Assembly (NCBI GenBank): GCA_024228355.1 | Contig: JAAETN010000475.1 | Coordinates: 1-36,361 of the forward strand | DNA from: Maribacter sp. | GTDB taxonomy: Bacteria > Bacteroidota > Bacteroidia > Flavobacteriales > Flavobacteriaceae | Length of the DNA stretch: 36,361 nt | Reading direction: 5' to 3' | Shown here: one piece after another, positions 10,678 to 20,066 of the stretch | Layout of the letters: the number at the start of each line of letters is the position of its first letter | Numbering within the stretch: the first letter of the stretch is position 1 | Program-made: the position numbers and the translations under genes | Notes under the pieces: model-generated | Databases searched by the model: none | The model's input: the letters and a program-made list of their open reading frames with translations, nothing else | Told to the model about the DNA's origin: nothing

Positions 10678-10770
10678 ATGCTTTTCAACAATTTGGACAT
10701 AGCAACCTTATTTTCTCCATTAACCAATGGACGCAATACTACGATTACCCATACAACCCCTTTGGGGTAA
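10678..10770 (+). CDS. Putative threonine-rich leader peptide upstream of thrABC
   Basis: ATG at 10678 to TAA at 10768-10770 gives MLFNNLDIATLFSPLTNGRNTTITHTTPLG. Five Thr fall in the seven-residue stretch TTITHTT, 75 nt upstream of thrA. Below the length cutoff of the ORF track. Confidence 0.65.
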   Translation: MLFNNLDIATLFSPLTNGRNTTITHTTPLG

Positions 10771-10816
10771 CAAATTACATATAATCCTTCCGTATTTGCG
10801 ATTTTTCGCACCCAAA
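10757..10816 (+). promoter_or_regulatory. Candidate thr attenuator RNA structures
   Basis: CCCC-ttt-GGGG hairpin (10757-10767) overlaps the leader stop. UUUGGG (10761-10766) is also perfectly complementary to CCCAAA (10811-10816). TGCGA-tttt-TCGCA hairpin lies at 10797-10810. No canonical U-tract follows. Confidence 0.4.
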
Positions 10817-10845
10817 TATTCAGTACTAGATAATCAATTTGTAAA

Positions 10846-13290
10846 ATGAAAGTTTTAAAATTCGGAGGCACATCGGTCTCCAATGCCCAAAATATAACCT
10901 TAGTAAAAGATATTGTTTCCAAGATCGAAAGCGACAAGGCCGTAGTTGTGGTTTCTGCTATGGGTGGAGTTACCGATTTATTATTGAATACAGCAAGCTT
11001 GGCAGCCCTACAGGATGATACCTATAAGCCATTTCTCAAAGAAATTGAGGATAGACATCTAAAAACCATCAAAGAACTTATTTCAATCAAAATCCAAAGT
11101 AGGGTTCTAAGTAAGGTTAAAAGTGAGCTCAATACTTTGGAAACCCTTTTGGAAGGTGCATTCCTGATAGGTGAAATCACACCCAAACTTTCAGACAAAA
11201 TAGTGAGTTATGGCGAACTCTTATCATCATACATAATTGGGGAGTTCTTTGCTGAGGCAGGTCTTGACGTTGCTCACATAGACAGTCGAGAACTCATTAA
11301 AACCGATGATTTTAATGGGAAGGCAGCGGTGAACTTTGAGTTGACCAACCAGCTATGTGCAGAGTATGTCGCAAAAACTCCTCATAGGATTATTGTTCTT
11401 GCCGGCTTTATAGCATCGACTGTAAATGGGGATTCAACAACTTTAGGACGTGGCGGTTCTGATTATACTGCGGCCATAGTTGCAGCGGCCATAAATGCTG
11501 ATTTACTGGAAATTTGGACCGATGTCAGCGGAATGTACACTGCAAATCCCAAATTGGTAAAACAGGCAAAGGCAATTCAACACATTTCATATGAGGAGGC
11601 GATGGAACTTTCCCATTTTGGGGCTAAAGTATTATATCCCCCAACCATTCAACCCGTACTTGCCAAAGGAATTTCAATCCAAATAAAAAATACTTTTGAA
11701 CCTGATAATCCTGGGACTATAATCACTAAAAATAAAAACGAGAAAGGAAAAACTGTTAGGGGGATTACCCATGTGTCGAACATAGCCCTACTCTCATTGG
11801 AAGGCCCAGGTATGGTAGGTATTCCTGGAATATCCAAACGTTTCTTCGAGGTGCTTTCACAAGCCAATATCAGTGTAGTGCTCATTACTCAGGCTTCTTC
11901 TGAACATTCTATTTGTGTGGGTATTTCTGCCAACGACATCACTGAGGCCGAACAAACCGTTAACACCACATTTGCTTATGAAATCAGCAGAGGAAAAATT
12001 AATCCGGTTTTGGTTGAGACCGGGTTGGCGATTATTGCATTGGTCGGGGATAATATGAAAAGCCATCAGGGCCTTAGCGGTAAAATGTTCAGCACTTTAG
12101 GAAGGAACAACGTGAATATTAGGGCCATAGCCCAAGGAGCCTCAGAGCGTAATATTTCGGCGGTCATCAACAAGGAAGATGTAAAGAAAGCCTTGAATTC
12201 GCTTCATGAGGAGTTTTTTGAGGAGAATATAAAACAATTGAATCTCTTTGTCATGGGAGTTGGTAATGTCGGAGGCAAATTCCTGAATCAAATAAAACAA
12301 CAGCAAAAATTCTTAAAGGAAAATTTAAAACTCAATCCTCGGGTTATCGGGATATCCAATTCAAGGACCATGATATTCGATGAAGACGGAATTTCCTTAA
12401 AAAACTGGGAAACTCGCTTATCGGAAGGAGAGCAGGCTAACAAGTCCAAATTCCTTGAAACCGTAAACGCACTAAATTATCGCAATAGCATTTTTGTTGA
12501 CAATACGGCAAGTGAGGAAGTTTCCAATACATACCATTCGTATTTGGGAAATAGTATTTCTGTAGTAACATGCAATAAAATTGCCTGTTCATCAAATTAT
12601 TCAAATTACTTGGAACTAAAGGAGTTAGCAAGGGAATACAATGCACCATTCTTGTTTGAAACCAATGTTGGAGCAGGTTTGCCTATAATTGACACTTTAA
12701 AACATTTGATAGCCTCTGGTGATAAAGTTCAAAAAATACAGGCTGTACTTTCAGGAAGTCTTAATTTTGTCTTTAACAACTTCAATGATAAAACAACGTT
12801 TCACGACGTTGTTAAACAAGCACAGGAAGAAGGGTATACAGAGCCCGACCCAAAAATAGATCTAAGCGGTATTGACGTCATGCGGAAGATTTTGATCCTT
12901 GCCAGGGAAAGTGGGAATCAATTGGAAATCGATGATATCGAGAATAAAGCGTTCTTACCCCAAGAGAGTTTGGACACTACCAACAACAAGGATTTCTTTG
13001 CTTCACTGAAAAAAAATGAAGCATCATTCCAGGAAATGTATAAAAATGCAGTCGCCTCTGATAGCAAATTAAAGTATGTAGCCCAATTTGAAAACGGGAA
13101 GGCCAGTGTTGGTTTACAACAGATTCCTAAAGGGCATGATTTTTATAATCTTGAAGGCAGTGATAATATTGTATTGTTCTTCACTGAACGTTATCCCAAT
13201 CAACCAATGATTATTAAAGGTGCGGGGGCAGGTGCAGATGTTACGGCCTCTGGAATTTTTGCTGACATAATCAGAATAGGTAACTTTTAA
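10846..13290 (+). CDS. thrA: Bifunctional aspartate kinase / homoserine dehydrogenase I
   Basis: Aspartokinase start MKVLKFGGTSVSNAQN, GRGGSDYTAAIVAAA, ACT region, and HSD motifs (VMGVGNVGGKF, FETNVGAGLPIIDTLKHLIASGDKV, GSLNFVFN). Confidence 0.96.
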   Translation: MKVLKFGGTSVSNAQNITLVKDIVSKIESDKAVVVVSAMGGVTDLLLNTASLAALQDDTYKPFLKEIEDRHLKTIKELISIKIQSRVLSKVKSELNTLETLLEGAFLIGEITPKLSDKIVSYGELLSSYIIGEFFAEAGLDVAHIDSRELIKTDDFNGKAAVNFELTNQLCAEYVAKTPHRIIVLAGFIASTVNGDSTTLGRGGSDYTAAIVAAAINADLLEIWTDVSGMYTANPKLVKQAKAIQHISYEEAMELSHFGAKVLYPPTIQPVLAKGISIQIKNTFEPDNPGTIITKNKNEKGKTVRGITHVSNIALLSLEGPGMVGIPGISKRFFEVLSQANISVVLITQASSEHSICVGISANDITEAEQTVNTTFAYEISRGKINPVLVETGLAIIALVGDNMKSHQGLSGKMFSTLGRNNVNIRAIAQGASERNISAVINKEDVKKALNSLHEEFFEENIKQLNLFVMGVGNVGGKFLNQIKQQQKFLKENLKLNPRVIGISNSRTMIFDEDGISLKNWETRLSEGEQANKSKFLETVNALNYRNSIFVDNTASEEVSNTYHSYLGNSISVVTCNKIACSSNYSNYLELKELAREYNAPFLFETNVGAGLPIIDTLKHLIASGDKVQKIQAVLSGSLNFVFNNFNDKTTFHDVVKQAQEEGYTEPDPKIDLSGIDVMRKILILARESGNQLEIDDIENKAFLPQESLDTTNNKDFFASLKKNEASFQEMYKNAVASDSKLKYVAQFENGKASVGLQQIPKGHDFYNLEGSDNIVLFFTERYPNQPMIIKGAGAGADVTASGIFADIIRIGNF

Positions 13291-13296
13291 TTAAAG

Positions 13297-14220
13297 ATGG
13301 AAGAAATAAAAATTTTCTGCCCTGCCACCATTGCCAATATCTCATGTGGATTTGATGTACTCGGCGTTGCTTTGGATTCCGTGGGAGATGAAATGGTAAT
13401 TCGGAAGGTACCGAGGAAAGGTATCTATATCACCAAATTAGTTGGCCAGGATTTGCCCTTGGAAACAGAAAGGAATGTTGCTGGAGTTGCTGCTTTGGCC
13501 CTCATGGCAGAAAGCGATTATGAAGGTGGTTTTGAAATTGAGATTTACAAAAAAATAAAGGCCGGCAGTGGAATTGGTAGTAGTGCTGCAAGTTCTGCAG
13601 GAGCAGTTTGGGGAATAAACCAATTACTGATGAAACCTTTCCCAACTTCTAAATTGGTGGAATTTGCCATGGAAGGAGAACGGTTGGCCAGTGGGGTCGC
13701 ACATGCAGATAACGTGGCACCTGCCCTTTTTGGTGGATTTACTTTGGTACGCAGTTATGAACCATTGGATATTATTCCGATCAACAGCCCGTCGAAACTA
13801 TATGCTACGGTAATTCATCCGCAAATAGAGGTAAAAACCTCTGATTCCAGAAAAATCCTAAAAACCAATATTACCTTAAAGGATGGCATAAAACAATGGG
13901 GGAATGTAGGTGGTTTGGTTGCTGGCTTGTTCACCGAAGATTATGATTTAATTGGTCGTTCTTTGATTGACCATATTGTAGAACCCATTCGCTCTATCCT
14001 AATCCCGGGTTTTGATGATGTAAAATCAAAATCTCTGGAAGCTGGGGCATTGGGATGCGGAATTTCAGGTTCGGGTCCATCAATTTTTGCTTTTAGCAAA
14101 GGCGAGGATATTGCCCAGAAAGTAGCGTTAGCTATGTCCAATATCTATAAAAATATTGAGATTGATTATGATGTACATGTATCCAAATTCAATACAAAAG
14201 GTATTAAAATATTGAAGTAA
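13297..14220 (+). CDS. thrB: Homoserine kinase
   Basis: GHMP kinase motif IKAGSGIGSSAASSAGAVWGIN, GCGISGSGPSIFAF; located between thrA and thrC. Confidence 0.95.
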   Translation: MEEIKIFCPATIANISCGFDVLGVALDSVGDEMVIRKVPRKGIYITKLVGQDLPLETERNVAGVAALALMAESDYEGGFEIEIYKKIKAGSGIGSSAASSAGAVWGINQLLMKPFPTSKLVEFAMEGERLASGVAHADNVAPALFGGFTLVRSYEPLDIIPINSPSKLYATVIHPQIEVKTSDSRKILKTNITLKDGIKQWGNVGGLVAGLFTEDYDLIGRSLIDHIVEPIRSILIPGFDDVKSKSLEAGALGCGISGSGPSIFAFSKGEDIAQKVALAMSNIYKNIEIDYDVHVSKFNTKGIKILK

Positions 14221-14223
14221 CAA

Positions 14224-15522
14224 ATGAATTTTTATAGCTTAAATAAAAAAGCAGCAAACGTAACTTTTAGGGATGCTGTAATAAAAGGAATTGCTCCCGA
14301 CAAAGGGCTTTATTTCCCTGAGAATATTACGCCTTTACCTAATTCTTTTTTTGAGGACATTGAGACGCTCTCAAATACTGAAATCGCATTTGAAGCCATT
14401 CGTCAATTCGTAAATGATGAAATTCCTGATGATAAATTAAAGGAAATTCTCAAAGAAGTTCTGGATTTTGATTTTCCCATTGTTGCGCTTGAAGATAATG
14501 TCGCCACTTTGGAGCTTTTTCATGGTCCTACAATGGCATTCAAGGATGTAGGAGCTCGATTTATGGCACAATGTCTTGGATATTTTTCTAGTAGCACAGA
14601 TGATGAAGTTACAGTATTGGTAGCGACTTCAGGGGATACGGGTGGTGCCGTGGCAAATGGTTTTCTTGGGGTTGACGGCGTAAAAGTGGTCATCCTTTAT
14701 CCTAGTGGTAAGGTCAGTGATATTCAGGAAAGGCAACTTACAACGCTTGGAATGAACATTACCGCTTTGGAGGTTGATGGTACTTTTGATGATTGCCAGA
14801 AAATGGTAAAAACAGCTTTTTTAGATGCGGATTTGCTTGAGAATATGCAGCTTACATCTGCAAATTCAATCAATGTGGCACGTTGGTTACCACAAATGTT
14901 TTATTTCCTATTTGCTTACAAACAGCTAAAATCAATGGGGAAAGAATTGGTCTTTTCTGTCCCTAGTGGCAATTTTGGGAATATCTGTGCTGGCATGGTC
15001 GCACAAAAATTGGGAATGCCTGTGAAACACTTTGTGGCATCAACCAATGTCAATGACACTGTTCCACAATTTATGCAGACTGGAGAATACAAACCTAAAC
15101 CATCCACAGCAACTATTTCAAATGCTATGGACGTAGGTGACCCAAGTAACTTTATACGCATTCGACATCTTTTTAAAAACAATTTTGACGCTTTAAATGA
15201 AAATCTAAGTTCCTTTTCCTTTACTGATGAAGAGACGAGAGAAGCCATACAGCATATTTATGGAATGGCAGGCTATATAGCGGACCCCCATGGAGCTGTT
15301 GGCTATTTGGGATTAAAGGAATACCAAAAAAACCAAACAATTCCGTTTGGTGTATTCTTGGAAACTGCACATCCGGTTAAATTTTTGGATGTCGTCGAGG
15401 AAACCATTGCTACAACTTTAAAAATTCCACCACAGATACGACGGGTAATGGGCAGGAAGAAGAAATCTATTAGAATAGCTGAATACAAAGAGCTTAAAGC
15501 GCACTTATTGAATAATCACTAA
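14224..15522 (+). CDS. thrC: Threonine synthase
   Basis: PLP-binding motif ELFHGPTMAFKDVGARFM, ATSGDTGGAVANGF, SANSINVARWLPQ. Confidence 0.96.
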   Translation: MNFYSLNKKAANVTFRDAVIKGIAPDKGLYFPENITPLPNSFFEDIETLSNTEIAFEAIRQFVNDEIPDDKLKEILKEVLDFDFPIVALEDNVATLELFHGPTMAFKDVGARFMAQCLGYFSSSTDDEVTVLVATSGDTGGAVANGFLGVDGVKVVILYPSGKVSDIQERQLTTLGMNITALEVDGTFDDCQKMVKTAFLDADLLENMQLTSANSINVARWLPQMFYFLFAYKQLKSMGKELVFSVPSGNFGNICAGMVAQKLGMPVKHFVASTNVNDTVPQFMQTGEYKPKPSTATISNAMDVGDPSNFIRIRHLFKNNFDALNENLSSFSFTDEETREAIQHIYGMAGYIADPHGAVGYLGLKEYQKNQTIPFGVFLETAHPVKFLDVVEETIATTLKIPPQIRRVMGRKKKSIRIAEYKELKAHLLNNH

Positions 15523-15595
15523 GGCCCTATTTCATTACAGTAATTTTTTATTCAAAACAAAAGTTAAGAGAATACGGCAATCTACTTATTTTGAA

Positions 15596-15603
15596 TAAAT
15601 TTG
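15596..15603 (+). promoter_or_regulatory. Bacteroidetes-type -7 promoter box upstream of gcvT
   Basis: TAAATTTG matches TAnnTTTG, 23 bp before the gcvT ATG. No convincing -33 TTTG at normal spacing. Confidence 0.5.
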
Positions 15604-15625
15604 CCCAACTAAAAATTACTGTTTT

Positions 15626-16711
15626 ATGAAGAACACCGCCTTATCCAAAACACACGAAGCCCTTGGAGCTAAAATGGTACCTTTCGCAGGTTACAATATG
15701 CCCGTCTCTTATGATAGTGTAAATATTGAGCATGATGCTGTCAGGAATGGTGTTGGTGTTTTTGATGTTTCACATATGGGAGAATTTTTGATTGAAGGTC
15801 CAAATGCGTTGGAATTGATTCAGAAAGTTACTTCCAATGACGCATCCAAGCTAACTATAGGTAAAGCACAATACAGTTGTTTGCCCAATGAATCAGGGGG
15901 TATAGTTGATGATTTGATTGTTTATAGGGTGAAGGAGGAAACATATCTCTTGGTGGTCAACGCCTCGAATATTGAAAAGGATTGGAATCATATTTCAAAA
16001 TACAACGAGGCAATCAATGCTGAAATGAAAGACATTTCAGAAAATTATTCCTTGTTGGCCATCCAAGGCCCAAAAGCTGTTGAAGCAATGCAAAGCATAA
16101 CTTCCGTGGATTTAAGTGCCATAAAATTCTACAATTTTGTTGTTGGCGATTTTGCGGGTATTGCGCATGTAATTATTTCTGCGACCGGATATACCGGTTC
16201 TGGTGGCTTTGAGATCTATTGCAAGAACAGCGAGGTAAAACAAGTTTGGGACAAGGTCTTTGAAGCCGGAGCTGATTTCGGCATTAAACCTATTGGTTTG
16301 GCGGCTAGGGATACGCTTAGGCTGGAAATGGGATATTGCCTTTATGGCAATGACATTACAGATGAGACCTCGCCATATGAAGCAGGATTAGGTTGGATTA
16401 CAAAATTCACCAAGGATTTTGTTAACAGTGAGGCACTGGCCAGGGAAAAAGAGCATGGTCCAAAACGTAAACTAGTTGCATTTGAGTTGGATGACCGTGG
16501 TATTCCACGTCAAGGTTATGATATTGTGGACGGACAGGGAAAAACTATTGGAGAGGTAACCTCGGGAACTATGTCCCCATCGCTTGGCAAGGGTATAGGT
16601 TTGGGTTATGTGCCCAACATATTTACGGATATAGGTAGTAAAATCAATATTCAAATTAGGAAGAATGCCGTTGCGGCCACTGTTGTAAAACTACCATTTT
16701 ACAAAGGCTAG
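15626..16711 (+). CDS. gcvT: Glycine cleavage system aminomethyltransferase
   Basis: GcvT motifs: [51 protein letters not shown]. Confidence 0.96.
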   Translation: MKNTALSKTHEALGAKMVPFAGYNMPVSYDSVNIEHDAVRNGVGVFDVSHMGEFLIEGPNALELIQKVTSNDASKLTIGKAQYSCLPNESGGIVDDLIVYRVKEETYLLVVNASNIEKDWNHISKYNEAINAEMKDISENYSLLAIQGPKAVEAMQSITSVDLSAIKFYNFVVGDFAGIAHVIISATGYTGSGGFEIYCKNSEVKQVWDKVFEAGADFGIKPIGLAARDTLRLEMGYCLYGNDITDETSPYEAGLGWITKFTKDFVNSEALAREKEHGPKRKLVAFELDDRGIPRQGYDIVDGQGKTIGEVTSGTMSPSLGKGIGLGYVPNIFTDIGSKINIQIRKNAVAATVVKLPFYKG

Positions 16712-16739
16712 TTCGTAACCAAATAAGCTTTGTTGATTA

Positions 16740-17567
16740 ATGGAGGAAGGAGGTAAAAAGATATTGATTTTAGGAGGAAGCGGTTTCATCGGCCATGCCA
16801 TTTATAAAGAACTTTGTTCCTATTTCGATACCTACGGTACTTTCAATTCTGCCAGGCGGTCATTCGAGGACAACCAACAATTTTACAAATATGATATGGA
16901 AGAAGATGATATCTTCCAGTTGTTGAAGAAAATCCGTCCTCAGATTATAATTTCTGCACTCCGAGGAAACTTTGCTTCACAAATTCAAGCGCATCAACAT
17001 ATTATTGAATACATATCACAAAATGATTGTAGATTATTTTTTATCTCTTCAGCCAACGTTTTTGACGCCTATAGCAAATATCCTTCTTATGAGAATGACA
17101 AAACCCTTTCAGAAAGCGTATATGGCCGATTCAAAATCAAGGTTGAGAATATGTTATTGCGTCTACCAAAGGTAAAATCAGCTATTTTGAGGGTTCCCAT
17201 GGTGTTTGGCAATTCATCGCCAAGAATCAAGGAAATCAAGAACCTTATTTTGAACAATGAACCTATTGAAGTCTTTCCCAACCTCATCATGAACGTAACA
17301 CATGACGATAAATTAACGCAACAAATCCATTATCTGATCAACCAAGACAAAAGCGGTATATTCCATTTAGGAAGTAAAGACTTGGTACATCATGATGAAT
17401 TCATAAAAGAGGTGGTAGATCGTATTGGCAAGTTTAATCCCATTTTTAAAAGGGTATATACCTCTAATGACGATCGTTATCTTGCGGTGCTTGCAAAGTC
17501 CAATAAACTTCCGAAAAACCTTCAAATGACTTATCAGGAAATCATAAACCATCATATTTTGATTTGA
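16740..17567 (+). CDS. NAD-dependent epimerase/dehydratase or RmlD-like SDR-extended protein
   Basis: Rossmann motif ILGGSGFIGHAIYKEL and YxxxK-type YGRFK. Confidence 0.8.
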   Translation: MEEGGKKILILGGSGFIGHAIYKELCSYFDTYGTFNSARRSFEDNQQFYKYDMEEDDIFQLLKKIRPQIIISALRGNFASQIQAHQHIIEYISQNDCRLFFISSANVFDAYSKYPSYENDKTLSESVYGRFKIKVENMLLRLPKVKSAILRVPMVFGNSSPRIKEIKNLILNNEPIEVFPNLIMNVTHDDKLTQQIHYLINQDKSGIFHLGSKDLVHHDEFIKEVVDRIGKFNPIFKRVYTSNDDRYLAVLAKSNKLPKNLQMTYQEIINHHILI

Positions 17568-17596
17568 TTTGATTTATCACAAGTATTTTGCTTTTA

Positions 17597-17604
17597 TACC
17601 TTTG
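17597..17604 (+). promoter_or_regulatory. Bacteroidetes-type -7 promoter box upstream of pterin dehydratase gene
   Basis: TACCTTTG matches TAnnTTTG, 16 bp before the ATG at 17620. Confidence 0.5.
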
Positions 17605-17619
17605 CACAAAACAGTGATT

Positions 17620-17907
17620 ATGAAAAAATTGAATGAAGAGGAATTGCTACTTCAGTTACAAAAACTAAAAGGTTGGGAGTATATTGACGGAGCTATTGAA
17701 ACTACCTTCGAATTTAAAAACTTCAAGGAAACTTTTTCGATCATGACACGGATTGCCTTTGAATGTGAAGCACAAAATCACCATCCCGATTGGAGCAATG
17801 TGTATAACACTCTAAATATTCGATTAAATACACATGATGCAGGAGGTGTTACCGAAAAGGATTTCAAATTGGCCGAAAGCATTGAGGAAATAATTGAAAG
17901 TGAATGA
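17620..17907 (+). CDS. 4a-hydroxytetrahydrobiopterin dehydratase (pterin-4a-carbinolamine dehydratase)
   Basis: MKKLNEEELLLQLQKLKGWEY...FECEAQNHHPDWSNVYNTLNIRLNTHDAGGVTEKDFKLA. Start reassigned from 17569 to the internal ATG at 17620, downstream of the -7 box. Confidence 0.93.
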   Translation: MKKLNEEELLLQLQKLKGWEYIDGAIETTFEFKNFKETFSIMTRIAFECEAQNHHPDWSNVYNTLNIRLNTHDAGGVTEKDFKLAESIEEIIESE

Positions 17908-17917
17908 AAATAGTTTA

Positions 17918-17966
17918 CAGTAATCAGTAATCAGTAATCAGTAATCAGTAATCAGTAATCAGTAAT
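17918..17966. repeat. Tandem heptamer (CAGTAAT)x7
   Basis: Seven perfect consecutive copies of CAGTAAT in the intergenic region. Confidence 0.97.
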
Positions 17967-18122
17967 CGAAGAAAAGTTTTCGAAGAAGAATTAATCTCCT
18001 AAAGTTATAAAGTTTGTTGAACTTGAACTTGAGATTAGCGCTTATTTTGAACCAGGCAAGGATTTTTCCCTCTCTAAATTTTCTTAAATTTACAGGCATT
18101 TAATCAATACGAATAATAAATT

Positions 18123-18833
18123 ATGGGTAGAGCTTTTGAATTCAGGAAGGCACGTAAAATGAAAAGATGGTCAGCTATGTCCAAGGCGTTTACGCGTATT
18201 GGCAAGGACATTGTTATGGCTGTCAAAGAAGGTGGTCCCGACCCAGATTCAAATTCAAGGCTAAGAGCAGTTATACAGAACGCTAAATCTGTTAATATGC
18301 CCAAGGACAATGTTGAAAGGGCCATAAAAAGAGCCACTGATAAAAGCTTAGGTGATTATAAAGAGGTATTGTTTGAAGGCTATGCTCCCCATGGAATTGC
18401 AATTCTAGTTGAGACTGCAACCGATAATAATACCAGGACAGTTGCCAATGTGAGAAGTTATTTCAACAAATGCAATGGCAGTTTGGGAACCTCAGGATCC
18501 GTAGAGTTCATGTTCGACCATACGTGCAATTTTCGTATCCCTGCTGAAGGCATTGACCCAGAAGAACTTGAATTGGAAATGATCGATTTTGGTGCTGAAG
18601 AAGTTTTTGTTGATGATGACGGCATACTCATCTACGCGCCTTTTGAAAGCTTTGGATCCATACAAAAAGAATTGGAAAACAAGGAAATTGAAATCCTATC
18701 CTCAGGATTTGAAAGAATACCTCAAGTAACCAAAAAACTGTCTGAAGAAGAAGTTGCCGATGTTGAAAAGTTGCTCGAAAAGATTGAGGAAGATGATGAT
18801 GTACAGAATGTATATCATACGATGGAGGAATAA
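18123..18833 (+). CDS. YebC/PmpR family protein
   Basis: MGRAFEFRKARKMKRWSAMSKAFTRIGKDIVMAVKEGGPDPDSNSRLRAVIQNAKSVNMPKDNVERAIKRA is characteristic of the family. Confidence 0.95.
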   Translation: MGRAFEFRKARKMKRWSAMSKAFTRIGKDIVMAVKEGGPDPDSNSRLRAVIQNAKSVNMPKDNVERAIKRATDKSLGDYKEVLFEGYAPHGIAILVETATDNNTRTVANVRSYFNKCNGSLGTSGSVEFMFDHTCNFRIPAEGIDPEELELEMIDFGAEEVFVDDDGILIYAPFESFGSIQKELENKEIEILSSGFERIPQVTKKLSEEEVADVEKLLEKIEEDDDVQNVYHTMEE

Positions 18834-19034
18834 TACATTACTCTTTTTATCAGCATCCATACTCTCTCATTTTTTATATTGAAAACCTGAAAAATCCTTT
18901 TGGGTACATACCTTTTTAGCCCTCTCCTATTTTCTAAATGACATACGTCATTGCATACACCCCTTCACTCTTCTAACTTTATAAAAACGTATTACAAAAC
19001 GTGTTAATAAATACTCATTTAAATCCTGAAAGTC

Positions 19035-19523
19035 ATGAAAAAGTCTATTAAAATAGTAGTGTTTGGTGCAGTTCTTGTCTTGTTTACCGTTTTTGCATGC
19101 AGCAAAGATGATTCTGAACCGCTTGTCAAGGAAGGAGGTCCTTTTGCGATTAGTGAATTAGCTGGGAATTGGGAAGCTTCTTCCGCTAATTTTAATGGAG
19201 GCAATGTAAACATAGATGTAGTCGATCAAGGAGGAACTGTTTCCTTGACTGTTCAAGGAAATGGAAATTTTACCTTAAACATAGATCCCGTAGATCGTGC
19301 GGCATACACTGTTAGCGGAGAGATGTTCTGGGAAAAATTCGAAGGAGAATTCTATTTCGCAATCGAATGGGATGATTATCCAGGAGATTGGGATACCTAT
19401 GGCGCTACACTTGCAGGCACTACCTTCTCTATTAATGGAGGGGCCGATACTGGAGAATATGATTTTAACGACGATGGTACTTTCGAATCGGCCAGTATAA
19501 GTTTTACTTTTATAAGGGCTTAA
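19035..19523 (+). CDS. Putative lipoprotein of unknown function
   Basis: Lipobox-like N-terminus MKKSIKIVVFGAVLVLFTVFAC-SKDD; lipocalin-like/beta-rich remainder. Confidence 0.7.
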   Translation: MKKSIKIVVFGAVLVLFTVFACSKDDSEPLVKEGGPFAISELAGNWEASSANFNGGNVNIDVVDQGGTVSLTVQGNGNFTLNIDPVDRAAYTVSGEMFWEKFEGEFYFAIEWDDYPGDWDTYGATLAGTTFSINGGADTGEYDFNDDGTFESASISFTFIRA

Positions 19524-20056
19524 GTATATTCCGGGATCTTCCCTAGGGATCCTTTAAAAAAAGCTTTGTAAATCTTAAAATCCATTTCTAGATTTTCGGA
19601 CGGAAAATGTGGCTTTGAAAATTTTATTTGTTTATGACCGTAGTCAAAAGCAACTAGAATAATAGGAACCTGTGCAGTTTTTGCTATGTAGTAGAATCCT
19701 GTTTTCCATTTTTCGACCTTTTTACGGGTACCTTCAGGAGACAATGCTAATCTAAATACCTCTTTTTCATTAAAAATATTGGCAATTGCAGTGACTGTAT
19801 CGCTGCTTTTGCTTCGGTCGATAGGAGCGCCACCCATCCACCTAAAATACCAGCCAAAAGGCGGTTTAAAAAGACTTTTCTTGGCAATAAAACTAATGTC
19901 CTGATTGATTACCCTTCGAATCAAAAGCCCCAAAAAGAAATCTACCCAACTGGTATGAGGTACAACAGCTACAATACATTTATTTAGTTTAGGGAATTCC
20001 CCAATCGTCTTCCAACCGAGCAATTTGAAATAAATAAATTTTGCAAGAACATGCAT
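19520..20056 (-). CDS. Lysophospholipid/1-acylglycerol-3-phosphate-type acyltransferase family protein
   Basis: HX4D motif (VPHTSWVDFF) and SPEGTRKK motif typical of LPLAT/PlsC family. Confidence 0.87.
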   Translation of the reverse strand: MHVLAKFIYFKLLGWKTIGEFPKLNKCIVAVVPHTSWVDFFLGLLIRRVINQDISFIAKKSLFKPPFGWYFRWMGGAPIDRSKSSDTVTAIANIFNEKEVFRLALSPEGTRKKVEKWKTGFYYIAKTAQVPIILVAFDYGHKQIKFSKPHFPSENLEMDFKIYKAFFKGSLGKIPEYT

Positions 20057-20066
20057 TTAAGGGTAC

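Noticed and set aside
10458-10784. 108-aa plus-strand ORF upstream of thrA
   Set aside because: It runs antisense through the nnr 5' end and is in a different frame from the Thr leader; no family signal and composition like antisense read-through.
13009-13016. A8 run in thrA as a second slippage site
   Set aside because: Shorter run, not at a domain boundary with a known dual-product precedent; most likely Lys/Asn codon usage.
15523-15625. Glycine riboswitch upstream of gcvT
   Set aside because: The intergenic gap is only about 100 bp, AT-rich, and shows no tandem aptamer-like structure.
17918-17966. Possible CRISPR-like repeat array
   Set aside because: Repeat unit is 7 bp with no spacers; it is a simple tandem heptamer.
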